Positions 8,848-18,805 are shown, counted from the stretch's first letter. The stretch: DNA of 54,409 nucleotides from CAYTWW01 sp043801855 (GCA_043801855.1 JAZDLQ010000093.1:1-54409); one strand, 5' to 3'. Made by a program: numbers and translations. Notes: a model not told the origin generated them from the sequence alone.

Positions 8848-9615
8848 ATGAATTTCCAAAATGCCAATATGCTGGCGGAAACTTTGAAAAGAAGCGGGCT
8901 TGCCTGCAGTGTTACTGAAGCTGCCAGGATGGCGCAAAGCATCATGTGCACAGAAAAAAAAGTATCGAGTGATTTTGATGCAAAAAGAATAATTGTAGAT
9001 AAAGCCCTTGACCGAAAAAAATCAAACAAAACAGAAGTCGAAGAGCTTATTGAAAAAACGGATTTTATGAAAAAGGACTTTTATGTTCCTATAGCAGGAT
9101 ATAACAGAGCAGCATCAGTAGGTGCGCTTAAGGCAGTTAATGAAATAATAGCAAGTGCATCTGTTCAGGCAGAAGTAGCTTCTCCAGTACTCATGCAGTT
9201 AGTTTGCGTAAAAGAAGACACTTTAATCAGTTCACCTGCTGTTGCATTTGAGCCTTTTGTTAGTGATTCGCCCACTTTATCTGATAACAGGCCACTAACA
9301 GAAGTAGCAACAAGTGTTGAAGAAGTAAAAAGCTCTTCTGCACAGTTGATAAATGAGTCTACTCTTGATGTAAACCCATCTGATGTAAAGGTTGTATTTT
9401 TAGATGACAATAAGCAAACTTTTCAGGAATCTACTGCGGTAAGCGCTTCCAGGGAAAAAGAGGTTGAATCTTCTGATGATTTTATAATTAAATTAGAAGA
9501 TAAGAAAATTGAAGAAGTTAAAGTTGAAGCAGCGCCGCAGCCTGAAAAGGTTGTAAAAAAACAGGACCTGCCAAAAGTGGATATAATGCAGCACTTCTAT
9601 TTTGGAAAGAAATAA
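8848..9615 (+). CDS. Unknown protein with N-terminal helical domain and low-complexity middle
   Basis: 255 aa, not recognised. The N-terminus (1-60) is helical with GLACSVTEAARMAQSI, a pattern I associate with small unknown proteins of DPANN genomes, though not with confidence. The middle (about 100-230) is Ser/Val/Glu-rich and probably disordered. The C-terminus is KVDIMQHFYFGKK. The start is fixed by the strongest Shine-Dalgarno site in the window, GGAGGAG at 8834-8840, 7 nt before the ATG. It precedes scpA by 166 bp and both share an AGTATACT palindrome, so a link with chromosome segregation is possible but is inference. Confidence 0.7.
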   Translation: MNFQNANMLAETLKRSGLACSVTEAARMAQSIMCTEKKVSSDFDAKRIIVDKALDRKKSNKTEVEELIEKTDFMKKDFYVPIAGYNRAASVGALKAVNEIIASASVQAEVASPVLMQLVCVKEDTLISSPAVAFEPFVSDSPTLSDNRPLTEVATSVEEVKSSSAQLINESTLDVNPSDVKVVFLDDNKQTFQESTAVSASREKEVESSDDFIIKLEDKKIEEVKVEAAPQPEKVVKKQDLPKVDIMQHFYFGKK

Positions 9616-9631
9616 TTTTTTTCTTTTTTAT
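9613..9631 (+). terminator. T-rich terminator
   Basis: Two runs of T separated by one C follow directly after the stop at 9615 of the unknown gene. T tracts of this kind terminate archaeal RNA polymerase without a hairpin. Confidence 0.45.
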
Positions 9632-9740
9632 TCATCTTTAATCCTGTTCTATTTTTATATTTTATCGACTATTGACCATAACCTTTATTAAGAAGTAAAA
9701 CAAGCAGTTTTAGGTGGGAAGTGCAAATTTTGTCTTACAA

Positions 9741-9763
9741 AACATTTATATACCAGTATACTG
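9741..9763 (+). promoter_or_regulatory. scpA promoter with AGTATACT palindrome
   Basis: The TATA-like ATTTATATA (about 9744-9752) is followed at once by the perfect 10-bp palindrome CAGTATACTG (9754-9763), 19-28 nt before the scpA ATG at 9782. The core matches the palindrome in front of the upstream gene. Confidence 0.5.
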
Positions 9764-9781
9764 TTTACTACACTAAATAAA

Positions 9782-10534
9782 ATGGAACAGCAGCAGATTT
9801 TTGATATGCTCTTTAATAAGGACGATATAACCTGGCAGGGAATAATCTATGACCTTGTCCGAACAGAACAGATGGACCCTTGGGATATAGATATCACTTT
9901 GCTCGCAAAAAAATTTCTCGACAGGCTTAAAAAAATAAAAGAAGCAGACCTGCGAATTTCAGGAAAAGTAGTCCTTGCGTCAGCAATTCTTCTTAAACTT
10001 AAAGCAACAAAACTCATGGAAGAAGACATTAATGGGCTAGATTCCCTAATTGCATCAATGCAGCAAAATCCTGACGATGCATTGTTTGAGGAAATGCTTG
10101 ACTACAATTCTAATGGCTCTGAAGTCATGGCAAACGACAAGCCGCAGATTTTCCCAAAAACACCTCAGCCTAGAAAGAGGAAAGTCTCTGTATTTGACCT
10201 TGTCAAAGCCCTTGAAAAAGCTCTTGAAGTATCCGACCGAAGAAAAGTTTTTGCATCTAATGCCCCGCAGGTTTTTATTCCGCAAAAGCCCAGGGACATA
10301 TCTCTTGTGATTAAGGATGTTTATACACAGATACTTGATTTTTTTAAGAGAAATAAGTCAAAAAAACTGACTTTTGACTCTCTTCTTCCATCACAGGAAA
10401 AACTTGACAAGGTATACACGTTTGTGCCGCTGCTCCACCTTGATAACCAAAGAAAAATAGATCTTTTACAGGAAGAGCATTTTGGAGAGATAGAAGTTAA
10501 GCTTGTGGCGGCAAAAGCAACGCCTGCTGCATGA
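9782..10534 (+). CDS. scpA: Segregation and condensation protein A (ScpA kleisin)
   Basis: 250 aa, usual length for archaeal ScpA. The N-terminus has the kleisin helical domain with MDPWDIDITLLAKKFLDRL and LRISGKVVLASAILLKLKA, which binds the SMC neck. A linker follows (about 110-150), then a C-terminal winged helix ending FGEIEVKLV that binds the SMC head. No scpB or smc is in the window. The promoter holds a palindrome shared with the preceding unknown gene. Confidence 0.92.
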   Translation: MEQQQIFDMLFNKDDITWQGIIYDLVRTEQMDPWDIDITLLAKKFLDRLKKIKEADLRISGKVVLASAILLKLKATKLMEEDINGLDSLIASMQQNPDDALFEEMLDYNSNGSEVMANDKPQIFPKTPQPRKRKVSVFDLVKALEKALEVSDRRKVFASNAPQVFIPQKPRDISLVIKDVYTQILDFFKRNKSKKLTFDSLLPSQEKLDKVYTFVPLLHLDNQRKIDLLQEEHFGEIEVKLVAAKATPAA

Positions 10535-10550
10535 TTTAATTAAAAATCCT

Positions 10551-11219
10551 ATGATTAAAAAAGCATTTATTTTCTTGATTACGTTTCTTATTATAACTAG
10601 TTGCGTAAGTAAAAAAGCTGCTTTTGAAACAAACATAAAAACTGAGTTAATTAACTTATTAAATCAAAATGCTTATCCTCCTCAATACGGAATTCATTAT
10701 CACTCTGAAAGAAGTTACCGTCAATTAATAAGTGAAGATTATTGGTTTAGTGTTGATGAAAATAATATTACTTTTTTCAATTCTGCAATTAATAATTCAG
10801 GAAATGGCATTAATTATTATTGCTATCAGCTTAAAGATGACATTATAGATGAATGTGAATGCCAGCTAGTAAACTCAAGAGAAACAGATGAACAAGGAAA
10901 TATAATCTCTACAAAAACAATTGAAGAATGCGGTGAAACAAGAGTTGATTATCGCGTAATTTTGACCATGCCAAAACTAATAAAAAAACTTAAAAATACA
11001 ATCTTATTTTGGGAAAATGTGACAAAATTTGAAAATTGCTTCAGAGGCAGCCAAATTCAAGATCAAGATAGATATGAATATGAAGCATGCTTTGAAAACC
11101 AATTGATTACTAACTATACAGAATCATACAATGCCATTATACGATTTGGAGATGGCATAACTAGATGGGAGATTGTGCCATTGCCAATCGAAAAAATAAG
11201 AAAAGAAGAAATTGAATAA
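10551..11219 (+). CDS. Lipoprotein-like secreted protein, unknown function
   Basis: 222 aa from the ATG at 10551; an in-frame extension to 10503 would overlap scpA and spoil the signal sequence. The N-terminus is MIKKAFIF, a hydrophobic stretch, then the lipobox-like ITSC (Cys at about 17), so it is probably exported and lipid-anchored. The mature part has several Cys (CYQ, CECQ, ECG, NCF, ACF) that could form disulfides, and several N-x-S/T sequons. I recognise no domain. It lies 16 nt after scpA, in the same direction. Confidence 0.75.
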   Translation: MIKKAFIFLITFLIITSCVSKKAAFETNIKTELINLLNQNAYPPQYGIHYHSERSYRQLISEDYWFSVDENNITFFNSAINNSGNGINYYCYQLKDDIIDECECQLVNSRETDEQGNIISTKTIEECGETRVDYRVILTMPKLIKKLKNTILFWENVTKFENCFRGSQIQDQDRYEYEACFENQLITNYTESYNAIIRFGDGITRWEIVPLPIEKIRKEEIE

Positions 11220-11277
11220 CCAAGGTTTTTATCTCATTCAATAGTTTTATTAATTCAATTTAAATTAAAGTTACATT

Positions 11278-14200
11278 ATGTTAAAAAAGGGAGGATGCAT
11301 ATTTTTAGCTGTATGTATGCTCTTTATGCATATACTTTTATTATATCCTGAATTTGCTTTTGCAGCTGATGTTTATGAGCCTGATGATATATATTCCCAG
11401 GCAACAACTATTTCAACGAATGGCAGTTTACAGGAGCATACAATAAGTCCTGCGAATGACAACGATTTTATTAATTTTTCAATATCACAGGGAGCGTCAT
11501 ACATAATTGAAACATCAGCTTTAACAGGCGGCGCTGACACGTTTATTTATCTATATGATGATGACGGAACAACCCTTCTTGACAGCAATGATGATATTCT
11601 AACAGGCATAATAACCAGTTCAAGAATTGAATATTTAGCGGCAAAAAGCACATTTGCATACGTAAAAATTAAAGATTTTAATCCTTTGTTAGACAATGGC
11701 GGATACACGGTAGCTGTAACAGAAGTTCCAAGCGCAATTGCCGCCGAATGCAATAACGGCTCTTCATGGGTTAATTGCAGCCTCATTCCATTTGGAAGTA
11801 ATATTACACAAATCAGGGCAAACTGCACGCATAAGCAGGGCGGAACCGTAAAAAGGGCTTCCTTTCTTTTACAAAACATCCAGGACGCATCTAACCTTGT
11901 TGATGCTGCAAACGCAAGCTATTTTGAAAGCGGCTTTTTTGTTTATAATCACACAACTATTATAAATGACTCAGGAACATTTAACCTAACGTATTCATGC
12001 ATTGGCGTGGATAATGCTAACACTAATAATTCCATTGTCTGGGAAATACCATGGGGAAATCTAAGTTCATATCTACTCTATCCTTCCGGAAATATTGATG
12101 CATCTTCTGTAATGCTTTTTAATATAACAGCAGTAGTTTCGTGCAATGGAGGCGAATGCCAGGACATAGAAGCGTACCTTGACCCAAAAAAAGCAGAAAA
12201 ATTTGGTTTGCAAAATATTGAAAAAAGAAGAGTAATAATTAAACTCAAAGAAAAACTTTCTGGTAACAATATTCCTATAAAAAAAACAAAAATTGCCAAA
12301 GATCAAAGGCTTGATTTGCTTTCAAAAAAAGGAATCCATGCAAATAGGATAATTGGTCAGGCAAATGAGATAGCTGTGCAGGTGAATGAATCTATGCTTG
12401 AACTTTTAAGAAACGATCCTGACATAGAATCAATAAGAGAAGATAGGATTTTTAAGGTTACACTTGATGAAAGTATTCCTCTCATCAGTGTATCAGATAT
12501 ACATTCATCAGGATTTAACGGTACAGGAGAAACAGTATGTATAATTGATACAGGCGTTGACTACAACCATGTTGATCTTGGAGGATGTTTTGGCCCGGGA
12601 TGCAAGGTCATTGGCGGTTATGACTTTTATAATAATGACAATAATCCTATTGATGACCAGGGCCACGGCACGCATGTTGCGGGAATAATTGCTTCAAATA
12701 ATAATATTTACAGGGGTGTCTCACCCGGAGCAAAGATTGTCGCTATAAAAGCCTGTGACAATGCTCCTCAGGCATCATGCTATGAATCAGATATTGCATC
12801 CGGAATAGACTATTGCATTCAGAATAAGGATGCATATAACATATCAATTATCAGCATGAGCCTTGGAGGCGGCGTTTACACAAGCTACTGTGATGATGAC
12901 CCTTTTGTGCCTTATATAATAGCAGCAAACGCAAATAATATTTCAGTTTTTATTGCGTCAGGCAATGCATTTTCAGTAATCGGAATATCATCTCCGGCCT
13001 GTGTGCGACAGGCAATATCTGTTGGCTCAACGACAAAATCTAATGCAATGTCTTCCTTTACAAACAGAAACAAATATCTTGATATTCTTGCGCCAGGCGA
13101 GGAAATTGATTCGCTTGCATTAGGTGGAGGAATAACTACAAAATCAGGAACATCAATGGCGACACCGCTTGCTGCCGGAAGCGCTGCTACAATTCTTGAA
13201 TATTACAGGCGTTCGCAAGGCAAAAGATTAACTCCTGATGAACTTAGGATAATTTTAAGGTCTAATGCATTAGACATTTATGACTCTTCATCAAGATTAT
13301 ATTACCCAAGAGTTAAATTAGCTGAAGGCTTTTTAGAAAAAGGAATAATTCCTACATTTTCCGGCAGCTGGCCGTTTTATACAATAAACCAAAACCCGTA
13401 CAATTCAACGAGTGCAAATTGCCTTTCTTCAATTAAGCCAAATGAGTCATGCCTCATGACATGGCAGGTAAATGCAACAGGCACTGAGTCAGATACTTAT
13501 GAATTTTTTGTTTTTTTAGAGGACAATATGAATCTGTACAACAGGACCAATAAAGTAAATGTTTCAATAAATACTGCTCCTGATTTTAATATTACTGTTG
13601 AAGGTGAAACAGCTCCTGTCTATTCAAATCAAACACAGCTGAATGTTTCTGTTTATGATATAGATATAATAAGCTCTATATATTGCATTCTTGATTCTGT
13701 ACGCTATAATCTTAATTCCTCAGTGCAAAGCAGCGCTATTAATTCATCTTTCATGCTAAATGTAACTCCAGGAAGGCATGAGTTAATCGTGTATTTTAAT
13801 GACTCACTTAACCGCGTGACAAACGAAAGCCTTGTTTTTTACAATTATTATGAGTATAACTTATCTAAGGCACTAGGTGATTCTATTGCAAACATATCCG
13901 GGATAATCTCATTTAATATCACGTACGCAAATGGAAGCCTTCTAGCTAACCCTGATTTTGAAAATACAACTGGAGTTTATAACTTGTTTTTCGAAATAGA
14001 AACCTCAAATATTACTTTATTTAATATGAGCGGAAGCAATATAACCTGGAGCGCAGCGCTAAATATTTCTGAATCTCTTGAAGATTTGGAAAAATTAGAA
14101 GGATTTGGTTCAATAGATGCTCTTGGTTTAATATTTGCAGATTTTAGCTCTTTTATTATAATAGAAAACTACTATGCCGGGGTTGACTTGCCTTTTTCCA

Positions 14201-15435
14201 ACAGCGAGTATTTAAGAGTACTCTACTATTCAAATGAAAGCTCGCAGCCTCAAGAAATTGTGCAGTGCAGCGCAAACACATTTTCTTATGATGAACTTCC
14301 GTGCTTTACAAACACAACAACTATAAAAGTATATATCCCGCATTTTTCATATATTGTACTTTCAAATTCATCGCCCCCAATAATCAACATAACATATCCT
14401 CTCAACTCAAGCGTACTAAATACCTCTTATTTTAAAGTCAATGTTTCAACAGATGAAACCAGTGCTTGCTCTGTGGTTTTTGAAAATGGGCAATATTTTT
14501 TTGCAGAGGAAAACGAAACATTATTTGACGAAATGGAATTGCCAATTCCTGCACTGGAAAACGGAAATTATAATGTGACTGTCTTTTGCAATGACTCTTA
14601 CAGCAATCAGGCAAATTCTACTCTACTTTTTACAGTAAACGATACATTACCTCCTGTGATTAACATTACTTATCCTTATGGCACATACACAACAACAAGC
14701 GCATCAACATATTCTGTCCCTATTTTTGTTGGAACTGATGAGTTTTCAAACCTTACATATTCCCTTAATGGCAACACGCCTGTCTCTTTATTATTTATTA
14801 CAAATGAAACACTATCAAAAACAACATCATTAAGCCTTCCAAGCGGCTCTTATTCAATTAATTTTAGCGCAACCGATGTAAATAATAATACAAATTCATC
14901 TCTCAGAACATTCAGCGTTTCTGCTTCTCTTTCAGAGAGTGAGCCTGCGTCAAGAAGTGGAGGAAGCAGAGGAGGAGGCGCAGGAATATCAACCAATAAG
15001 ACAATAGCAGGCGCAAACTTAACACAAAATGCATCTGTCCTGGAAAAATCCAATGTGTCATTAGTTGAAGAAAATAAATCTGTTGAAATCCAGAATCTTG
15101 GATATATAAATACTAGTCCTGTTCAGGAAAATATTATTCAACAGGAAAATTCTACAGAGAATACAAGTGAGACATATGCAGAAAGCAAGCCTTTACGCAT
15201 TATTATCCTTACAGGGCTTGTCATATTATTCGGCCTCCTTCTAATTATTTTTGTAGTTGCTAATAACAATCAAAGTGCTCCTTTAGCTAAAGAAGAAAAA
15301 GAGCTTGCGCTTAAAGTTAAGAAATATTTACATTACCACTCTAAAGCTGAAATTAAAAAAAAGCTTGCAGCCAAAGGATGGGATGAGAAAAAAGTAGATA
15401 AAATAATTGAAATTGTTGCCAATGAAAAGAAATAA
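11278..15435 (+). CDS. Membrane-anchored subtilisin-like serine protease (S8)
   Basis: 1385 aa. A signal peptide (about 1-30) is followed by a PPC-like beta domain (about 32-130), an Ig-like region, an inhibitor-like propeptide (about 320-400: RRVIIKLKEKL…IESIREDRIF), then the S8 catalytic domain. Catalytic residues are D424 (IIDTGVDYNH), H463 (GHGTHVAG) and S626 (SGTSMATPLAAG), with oxyanion N563 (ASGNA). Downstream come several Ig/fibronectin-like repeats with dense N-x-S/T sequons, a Ser/Gly-rich linker (about 1220-1245), one membrane helix (about 1306-1330) and a cytosolic tail with a KKKLAAKGWDEKKVDKI helical hairpin. All triad residues are present, so it is probably active at the cell surface. 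Confidence 0.93.
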   Translation: MLKKGGCIFLAVCMLFMHILLLYPEFAFAADVYEPDDIYSQATTISTNGSLQEHTISPANDNDFINFSISQGASYIIETSALTGGADTFIYLYDDDGTTLLDSNDDILTGIITSSRIEYLAAKSTFAYVKIKDFNPLLDNGGYTVAVTEVPSAIAAECNNGSSWVNCSLIPFGSNITQIRANCTHKQGGTVKRASFLLQNIQDASNLVDAANASYFESGFFVYNHTTIINDSGTFNLTYSCIGVDNANTNNSIVWEIPWGNLSSYLLYPSGNIDASSVMLFNITAVVSCNGGECQDIEAYLDPKKAEKFGLQNIEKRRVIIKLKEKLSGNNIPIKKTKIAKDQRLDLLSKKGIHANRIIGQANEIAVQVNESMLELLRNDPDIESIREDRIFKVTLDESIPLISVSDIHSSGFNGTGETVCIIDTGVDYNHVDLGGCFGPGCKVIGGYDFYNNDNNPIDDQGHGTHVAGIIASNNNIYRGVSPGAKIVAIKACDNAPQASCYESDIASGIDYCIQNKDAYNISIISMSLGGGVYTSYCDDDPFVPYIIAANANNISVFIASGNAFSVIGISSPACVRQAISVGSTTKSNAMSSFTNRNKYLDILAPGEEIDSLALGGGITTKSGTSMATPLAAGSAATILEYYRRSQGKRLTPDELRIILRSNALDIYDSSSRLYYPRVKLAEGFLEKGIIPTFSGSWPFYTINQNPYNSTSANCLSSIKPNESCLMTWQVNATGTESDTYEFFVFLEDNMNLYNRTNKVNVSINTAPDFNITVEGETAPVYSNQTQLNVSVYDIDIISSIYCILDSVRYNLNSSVQSSAINSSFMLNVTPGRHELIVYFNDSLNRVTNESLVFYNYYEYNLSKALGDSIANISGIISFNITYANGSLLANPDFENTTGVYNLFFEIETSNITLFNMSGSNITWSAALNISESLEDLEKLEGFGSIDALGLIFADFSSFIIIENYYAGVDLPFSNSEYLRVLYYSNESSQPQEIVQCSANTFSYDELPCFTNTTTIKVYIPHFSYIVLSNSSPPIINITYPLNSSVLNTSYFKVNVSTDETSACSVVFENGQYFFAEENETLFDEMELPIPALENGNYNVTVFCNDSYSNQANSTLLFTVNDTLPPVINITYPYGTYTTTSASTYSVPIFVGTDEFSNLTYSLNGNTPVSLLFITNETLSKTTSLSLPSGSYSINFSATDVNNNTNSSLRTFSVSASLSESEPASRSGGSRGGGAGISTNKTIAGANLTQNASVLEKSNVSLVEENKSVEIQNLGYINTSPVQENIIQQENSTENTSETYAESKPLRIIILTGLVILFGLLLIIFVVANNNQSAPLAKEEKELALKVKKYLHYHSKAEIKKKLAAKGWDEKKVDKIIEIVANEKK

Positions 15436-15460
15436 AAAGAGCAAGAATGTCCTTAAGCTA

Positions 15461-16138
15461 ATGAAAACAATCATACTCTCGCTTGGCGGCTCAATTATAG
15501 TGCCAGAGGAGGTAGATTATTTTTTCTTAAAAGAATTCAAGGCTTTTATTCTGCGGCAGATTGCCATTGAAAACAGGTTTGTTATAATCTGCGGCGGCGG
15601 CAAGACTAATTCAAGGTATAACGCAGCAGCCCAAAGAGTATCAAATGTAAGCAAAGATGACCTGGATTGGGTGGGAATTGCGTCGTCAAAACTAAATGCT
15701 GAGCTTTTGCGGGCAATTTTTGGAAAACTTGCACATAAGAGAATTATTACTAATCCAACACTTGTAATTAAAACAACCAAGCCTGTAATTGTTGCAGCGG
15801 GTTGGAAGCCAGGCTGGAGTACTGACTATGACGCAGTTCTAATTGCAGAGCAGCTTAAGGCAAGTGTTGTAATAAACTTAACAAACATATCCCACGTTTA
15901 TGACAAAGATCCAAGAGTAAATAAAGACGCTAAAAAGCTTTACAATATCTCGTGGAAAGAGTATAGAAAAATGGTCGGGAATAAATGGTCTCCGCGAATG
16001 TCATCGCCGTTTGACCCTATTGCAAGCAAAGAAGCGCAGAAAGCTGGCCTAAAAGTTGCTATACTAAAGGGAACAGACATAAAAAACCTTGAGAATTATG
16101 TTGAAGGAAAGGAATTTTACGGAACGATTATTGAATGA
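15461..16138 (+). CDS. pyrH: UMP kinase, archaeal type
   Basis: 225 aa from the ATG at 15461 (MKTIILSLGGSII), which matches the family's N-terminus; the longer open frame overlaps the protease gene. It belongs to the amino-acid-kinase family: LSLGGS phosphate loop, CGGGKTNSRYN, then VIVAAGWKPGWSTDYDAV at the UMP site and YDKDPR near the ATP site. It phosphorylates UMP to UDP with ATP. It lies 25 nt after the protease and may be read through from it. Confidence 0.93.
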   Translation: MKTIILSLGGSIIVPEEVDYFFLKEFKAFILRQIAIENRFVIICGGGKTNSRYNAAAQRVSNVSKDDLDWVGIASSKLNAELLRAIFGKLAHKRIITNPTLVIKTTKPVIVAAGWKPGWSTDYDAVLIAEQLKASVVINLTNISHVYDKDPRVNKDAKKLYNISWKEYRKMVGNKWSPRMSSPFDPIASKEAQKAGLKVAILKGTDIKNLENYVEGKEFYGTIIE

Positions 16139-16139
16139 A

Positions 16140-16742
16140 TTAATGATAATGATAGAAAATATTATTCTTATATGCTCTTAAAAGCAGCTGTTCAAATTGC
16201 CTCATTATGTAATTACCTACTGGCTCGTGAAGTAATCCAAGCATGTACTTTCTTTCTCCTTTCAAAGGCTCAACTTCGACTGATATAATTCTTGCCATAT
16301 TTCCAAAAGCAACATCAGTGCCAAGCCTATCTCCAATCATAATTGCTTTTAAAGGATCTTTTCCCTGCGTTCTTATATCTGAAGCAATCTGGTTATATGC
16401 TAAAGGATTTGGCTTTTTAGGGTTTGCCATGATTACTTTTACATTTGGATACTTACTACTTAGCATTTGCACTAATTCATCGTATCTATGCTGGTTGCAG
16501 TTAGTCAATATATACGTTGTCTCCTTATATTTTTCACTTTCACTTATATGACTAAGCCAAGCATCGACTTGAGGATGAATGTTTCTGTGATGAAGAGAAA
16601 GTGTCCTGTCCATGTCCAAAATAATTGCTTCTATCCCATTGCGCTCTAAAAAATCATCGCTTATATCTTTAACGCATGGAACAGAAAAATTAGGAATTAA
16701 ATAAGATGGGCTAATTCCTATCAGATAACTTAAAATATCCAT
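16140..16742 (-). CDS. YqeG-like HAD phosphatase (subfamily IIIA)
   Basis: 200 aa. Motif I is AIILDMDRTLSLHH, motif II is YILTNCNQHR, the Lys comes from MANPKKPNP, and motif IV is MIGDRLGTDVAFGN. This matches the YqeG/GEP4 group, some of which dephosphorylate phosphatidylglycerophosphate; the N-terminal LIPNFSVPCVKDIS also fits. The true substrate is unknown. It is convergent with pyrH, with 1 nt between the stops. Confidence 0.82.
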   Translation of the reverse strand: MDILSYLIGISPSYLIPNFSVPCVKDISDDFLERNGIEAIILDMDRTLSLHHRNIHPQVDAWLSHISESEKYKETTYILTNCNQHRYDELVQMLSSKYPNVKVIMANPKKPNPLAYNQIASDIRTQGKDPLKAIMIGDRLGTDVAFGNMARIISVEVEPLKGERKYMLGLLHEPVGNYIMRQFEQLLLRAYKNNIFYHYH

Positions 16743-16841
16743 TTTGCAATCAGTTATTTGATTTTATATTAATACTTTTTATCTATTTTACTCTATTTCA
16801 AATCAATAAACTATATAAAACCAGAATATTTAATCCTTATA

Positions 16842-18113
16842 ATGCAAAAAAGAGGGGTCTCGCAGATTGATTGGGCAATGAGCCTTGCAATCTTTATTTT
16901 GTTTATTGCGTGGTTTTTTATTTTTATCAGGCCTAGTGTTGAACATGGCCTTGGAAAGGAGACTTTGCAGATGGCTGTCAAAAATGGCTTTTCTAGAGAT
17001 TATCTTGCAGTAAAATCATACGTGCCTTTATTTATATGGTCTGATTCTGTAGGAGATAACTTTCCCATAATTGCTAATTTTTCTTTTGAAAACCCCGAGT
17101 TTAACATTAAAGAGGGATATTACTATATTGTTGATAGGAAAAAATTGATTTTTTTGCCAAATATTTCAGGCAGCCCTTCAGTCTTTCATATAATTTTTGA
17201 TTCCAATAAGACAACAACAACTGATATCTATGATTTGGCATCCTCAGATAATTGGTGCACGACTTCAGAAATGCTGCGGGCGACTTTTACATATTCCCTT
17301 TTAAGGAGAATTTATTTTAATGAATCTCTTAATCTTCGCGACCTTAATATTTACCTGAATAAAGATAGGCTTGTTCCGTCCGGCTATAGCTATAATGATT
17401 CAGTAATAGTAGCAAGGTATTATTCATACACTGAAGGCATCAACCATACAACTTATGTATATGCTAAAAATTCAGTAGTTGATACTTTTGCCGATGTAAA
17501 TTCCCCAACTGAAAATTTATCCTATCTTTATGAGCTAAAATTTTCTATGGATAACTATAATTTTTATTATTCAAATAACCTCTATAATTCCCGCCTGAAT
17601 TTTACAGAAGAGAAAAAAAATATTTCCTACGAAGCAGATTATATTACATTCCATAATTCTTATGATTCGCTTTACGTATATTTTGACAGAAAGGTAAATA
17701 TCAGCTTTGAGTACTTTAATGAAACAATTGATTTCAATGCAACTTTTACATTGATAGATAGGGCAAATTACAGGTTTTATGCGCATTTAGGAAACTATAC
17801 TAATACAACACGAAAGAGTTATTATTCTTCGTATGGCGCAGAACAGAAGATAAGCGGGCTTGATTTTAGCAAAAGTGGCTTTCCAAACTACGAAGAGCTC
17901 AAAACCTCATGGAAATTCCCGTCCAAAAATAACTTTGAGATTCTTGTTTATAACTCAACAACAGCAAATGTATATAAAGAGAGTTCACCAATTATCATCA
18001 TCGGAAAAAATGACACTTCTAAAGCAGGCGTTTATGCAAAGGATTATGATTCATTTATGATAGACGAAAATGATTTGCTTATCCCTGTTTCAGTCAATAT
18101 AAAGGTATGGTAG
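16842..18113 (+). CDS. Pilin-like surface protein with class III-type signal peptide
   Basis: 423 aa. The N-terminus MQKRGVSQIDWAMSLAIFILF has a short basic leader KRG followed by a Q-containing hydrophobic helix, typical of archaeal type IV pilins and archaellins processed by prepilin peptidase. The residue at mature position 5 would be Asp rather than Glu if cleavage follows the Gly. The remaining about 390 residues are Tyr/Asn/Ser-rich with many N-x-S/T sequons and look extracellular and beta-rich. It is the first of a tight operon, the next ATG coming directly after its stop. A TATA-like CTATATAAAACC lies about 30 nt upstream. Confidence 0.7.
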   Translation: MQKRGVSQIDWAMSLAIFILFIAWFFIFIRPSVEHGLGKETLQMAVKNGFSRDYLAVKSYVPLFIWSDSVGDNFPIIANFSFENPEFNIKEGYYYIVDRKKLIFLPNISGSPSVFHIIFDSNKTTTTDIYDLASSDNWCTTSEMLRATFTYSLLRRIYFNESLNLRDLNIYLNKDRLVPSGYSYNDSVIVARYYSYTEGINHTTYVYAKNSVVDTFADVNSPTENLSYLYELKFSMDNYNFYYSNNLYNSRLNFTEEKKNISYEADYITFHNSYDSLYVYFDRKVNISFEYFNETIDFNATFTLIDRANYRFYAHLGNYTNTTRKSYYSSYGAEQKISGLDFSKSGFPNYEELKTSWKFPSKNNFEILVYNSTTANVYKESSPIIIIGKNDTSKAGVYAKDYDSFMIDENDLLIPVSVNIKVW

Positions 18114-18500
18114 ATGAATAAAAAAGCGTATCTTAAGACAATAGAAGTAATTGCTGCGGCAATAATAACAACTGTTTTTTTGCTGGTTTTTATTCCGCAG
18201 CAGTCAGCATTAAATGCGCCGGAATACGGGCCGCAGGCCCTTGATAAACTAACTAAATCCAATTATTTCAGAAACTATGCTACAGAACGCTTTGGATGCA
18301 TATATTCTAATGAGACATCTGCTATTGCACAGTTAGTATCTAATTATGTTGGCCCTGACTATGATTTTACACTTTGCATTGGCTATAAAGGCAATATCAT
18401 AGCCAGCCAGGGTGTTTTTGTAGATTCATATTTTTTAGCCGGAAATGAAACAAATTATTCTCCTAAAACACTGTGGCTTTACACATGGGTAAAAAAATGA
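18114..18500 (+). CDS. Small pilin-like membrane protein
   Basis: 128 aa. A short charged leader MNKKAYLKT precedes IEVIAAAIITTVFLLVFI, a pilin-like hydrophobic helix with a Glu near its start. The C-terminal part is extracellular, with two Cys (CIYSN and LCIGY) that could pair. It starts immediately after the stop of the larger pilin-like gene, so it probably assembles with it as a minor subunit. Function by homology is uncertain. Confidence 0.65.
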   Translation: MNKKAYLKTIEVIAAAIITTVFLLVFIPQQSALNAPEYGPQALDKLTKSNYFRNYATERFGCIYSNETSAIAQLVSNYVGPDYDFTLCIGYKGNIIASQGVFVDSYFLAGNETNYSPKTLWLYTWVKK

Positions 18501-18510
18501 GGGATTGGCA

Positions 18511-18771
18511 ATGGTTGAACTAAAAATTGATACAAACAAGGATTCTAAAGAAGACATAAGAAAAGTAATTGAATATTTAAGGCAGATTGTTGAAGATGAT
18601 AAATTCATTCCAGCTGCTGCAAAAGAAGAAAGCGAAAGCTCAAATCTTGCTTTTGACATGCTTATGGAAAAGTCTAATGAAAAATCGGATAATAATGAAG
18701 AATATAAAGAAATAATCCCGGAAAAAAAAGAAAAGGGAGAAGAGATTAAATTTAAACCTATTTTTTATTAA
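18511..18771 (+). CDS. Small conserved-looking protein, unknown function
   Basis: 86 aa from the ATG at 18511. A GAGGG site at 18499-18503 sits 7 nt upstream; the TTG at 18505 is too close to it. The N-terminal part VELKIDTNKDSKEDI…VIEYLRQIVED suggests a beta strand plus helix. The tail is Glu/Lys-rich and disordered, ending FKPIFY. It follows the pilin-like pair by 10 nt and is probably in the same operon. Confidence 0.65.
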   Translation: MVELKIDTNKDSKEDIRKVIEYLRQIVEDDKFIPAAAKEESESSNLAFDMLMEKSNEKSDNNEEYKEIIPEKKEKGEEIKFKPIFY

Positions 18772-18805
18772 CTTTTTTATATTAGGCTTCTTTCTTAATT
18801 GTCCA

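Noticed and set aside
14850..15053. Antisense open frame in the subtilase Ser/Gly-rich linker
   Set aside because: Low-complexity coding sequence creates long frames on the other strand; no start signal and no family.
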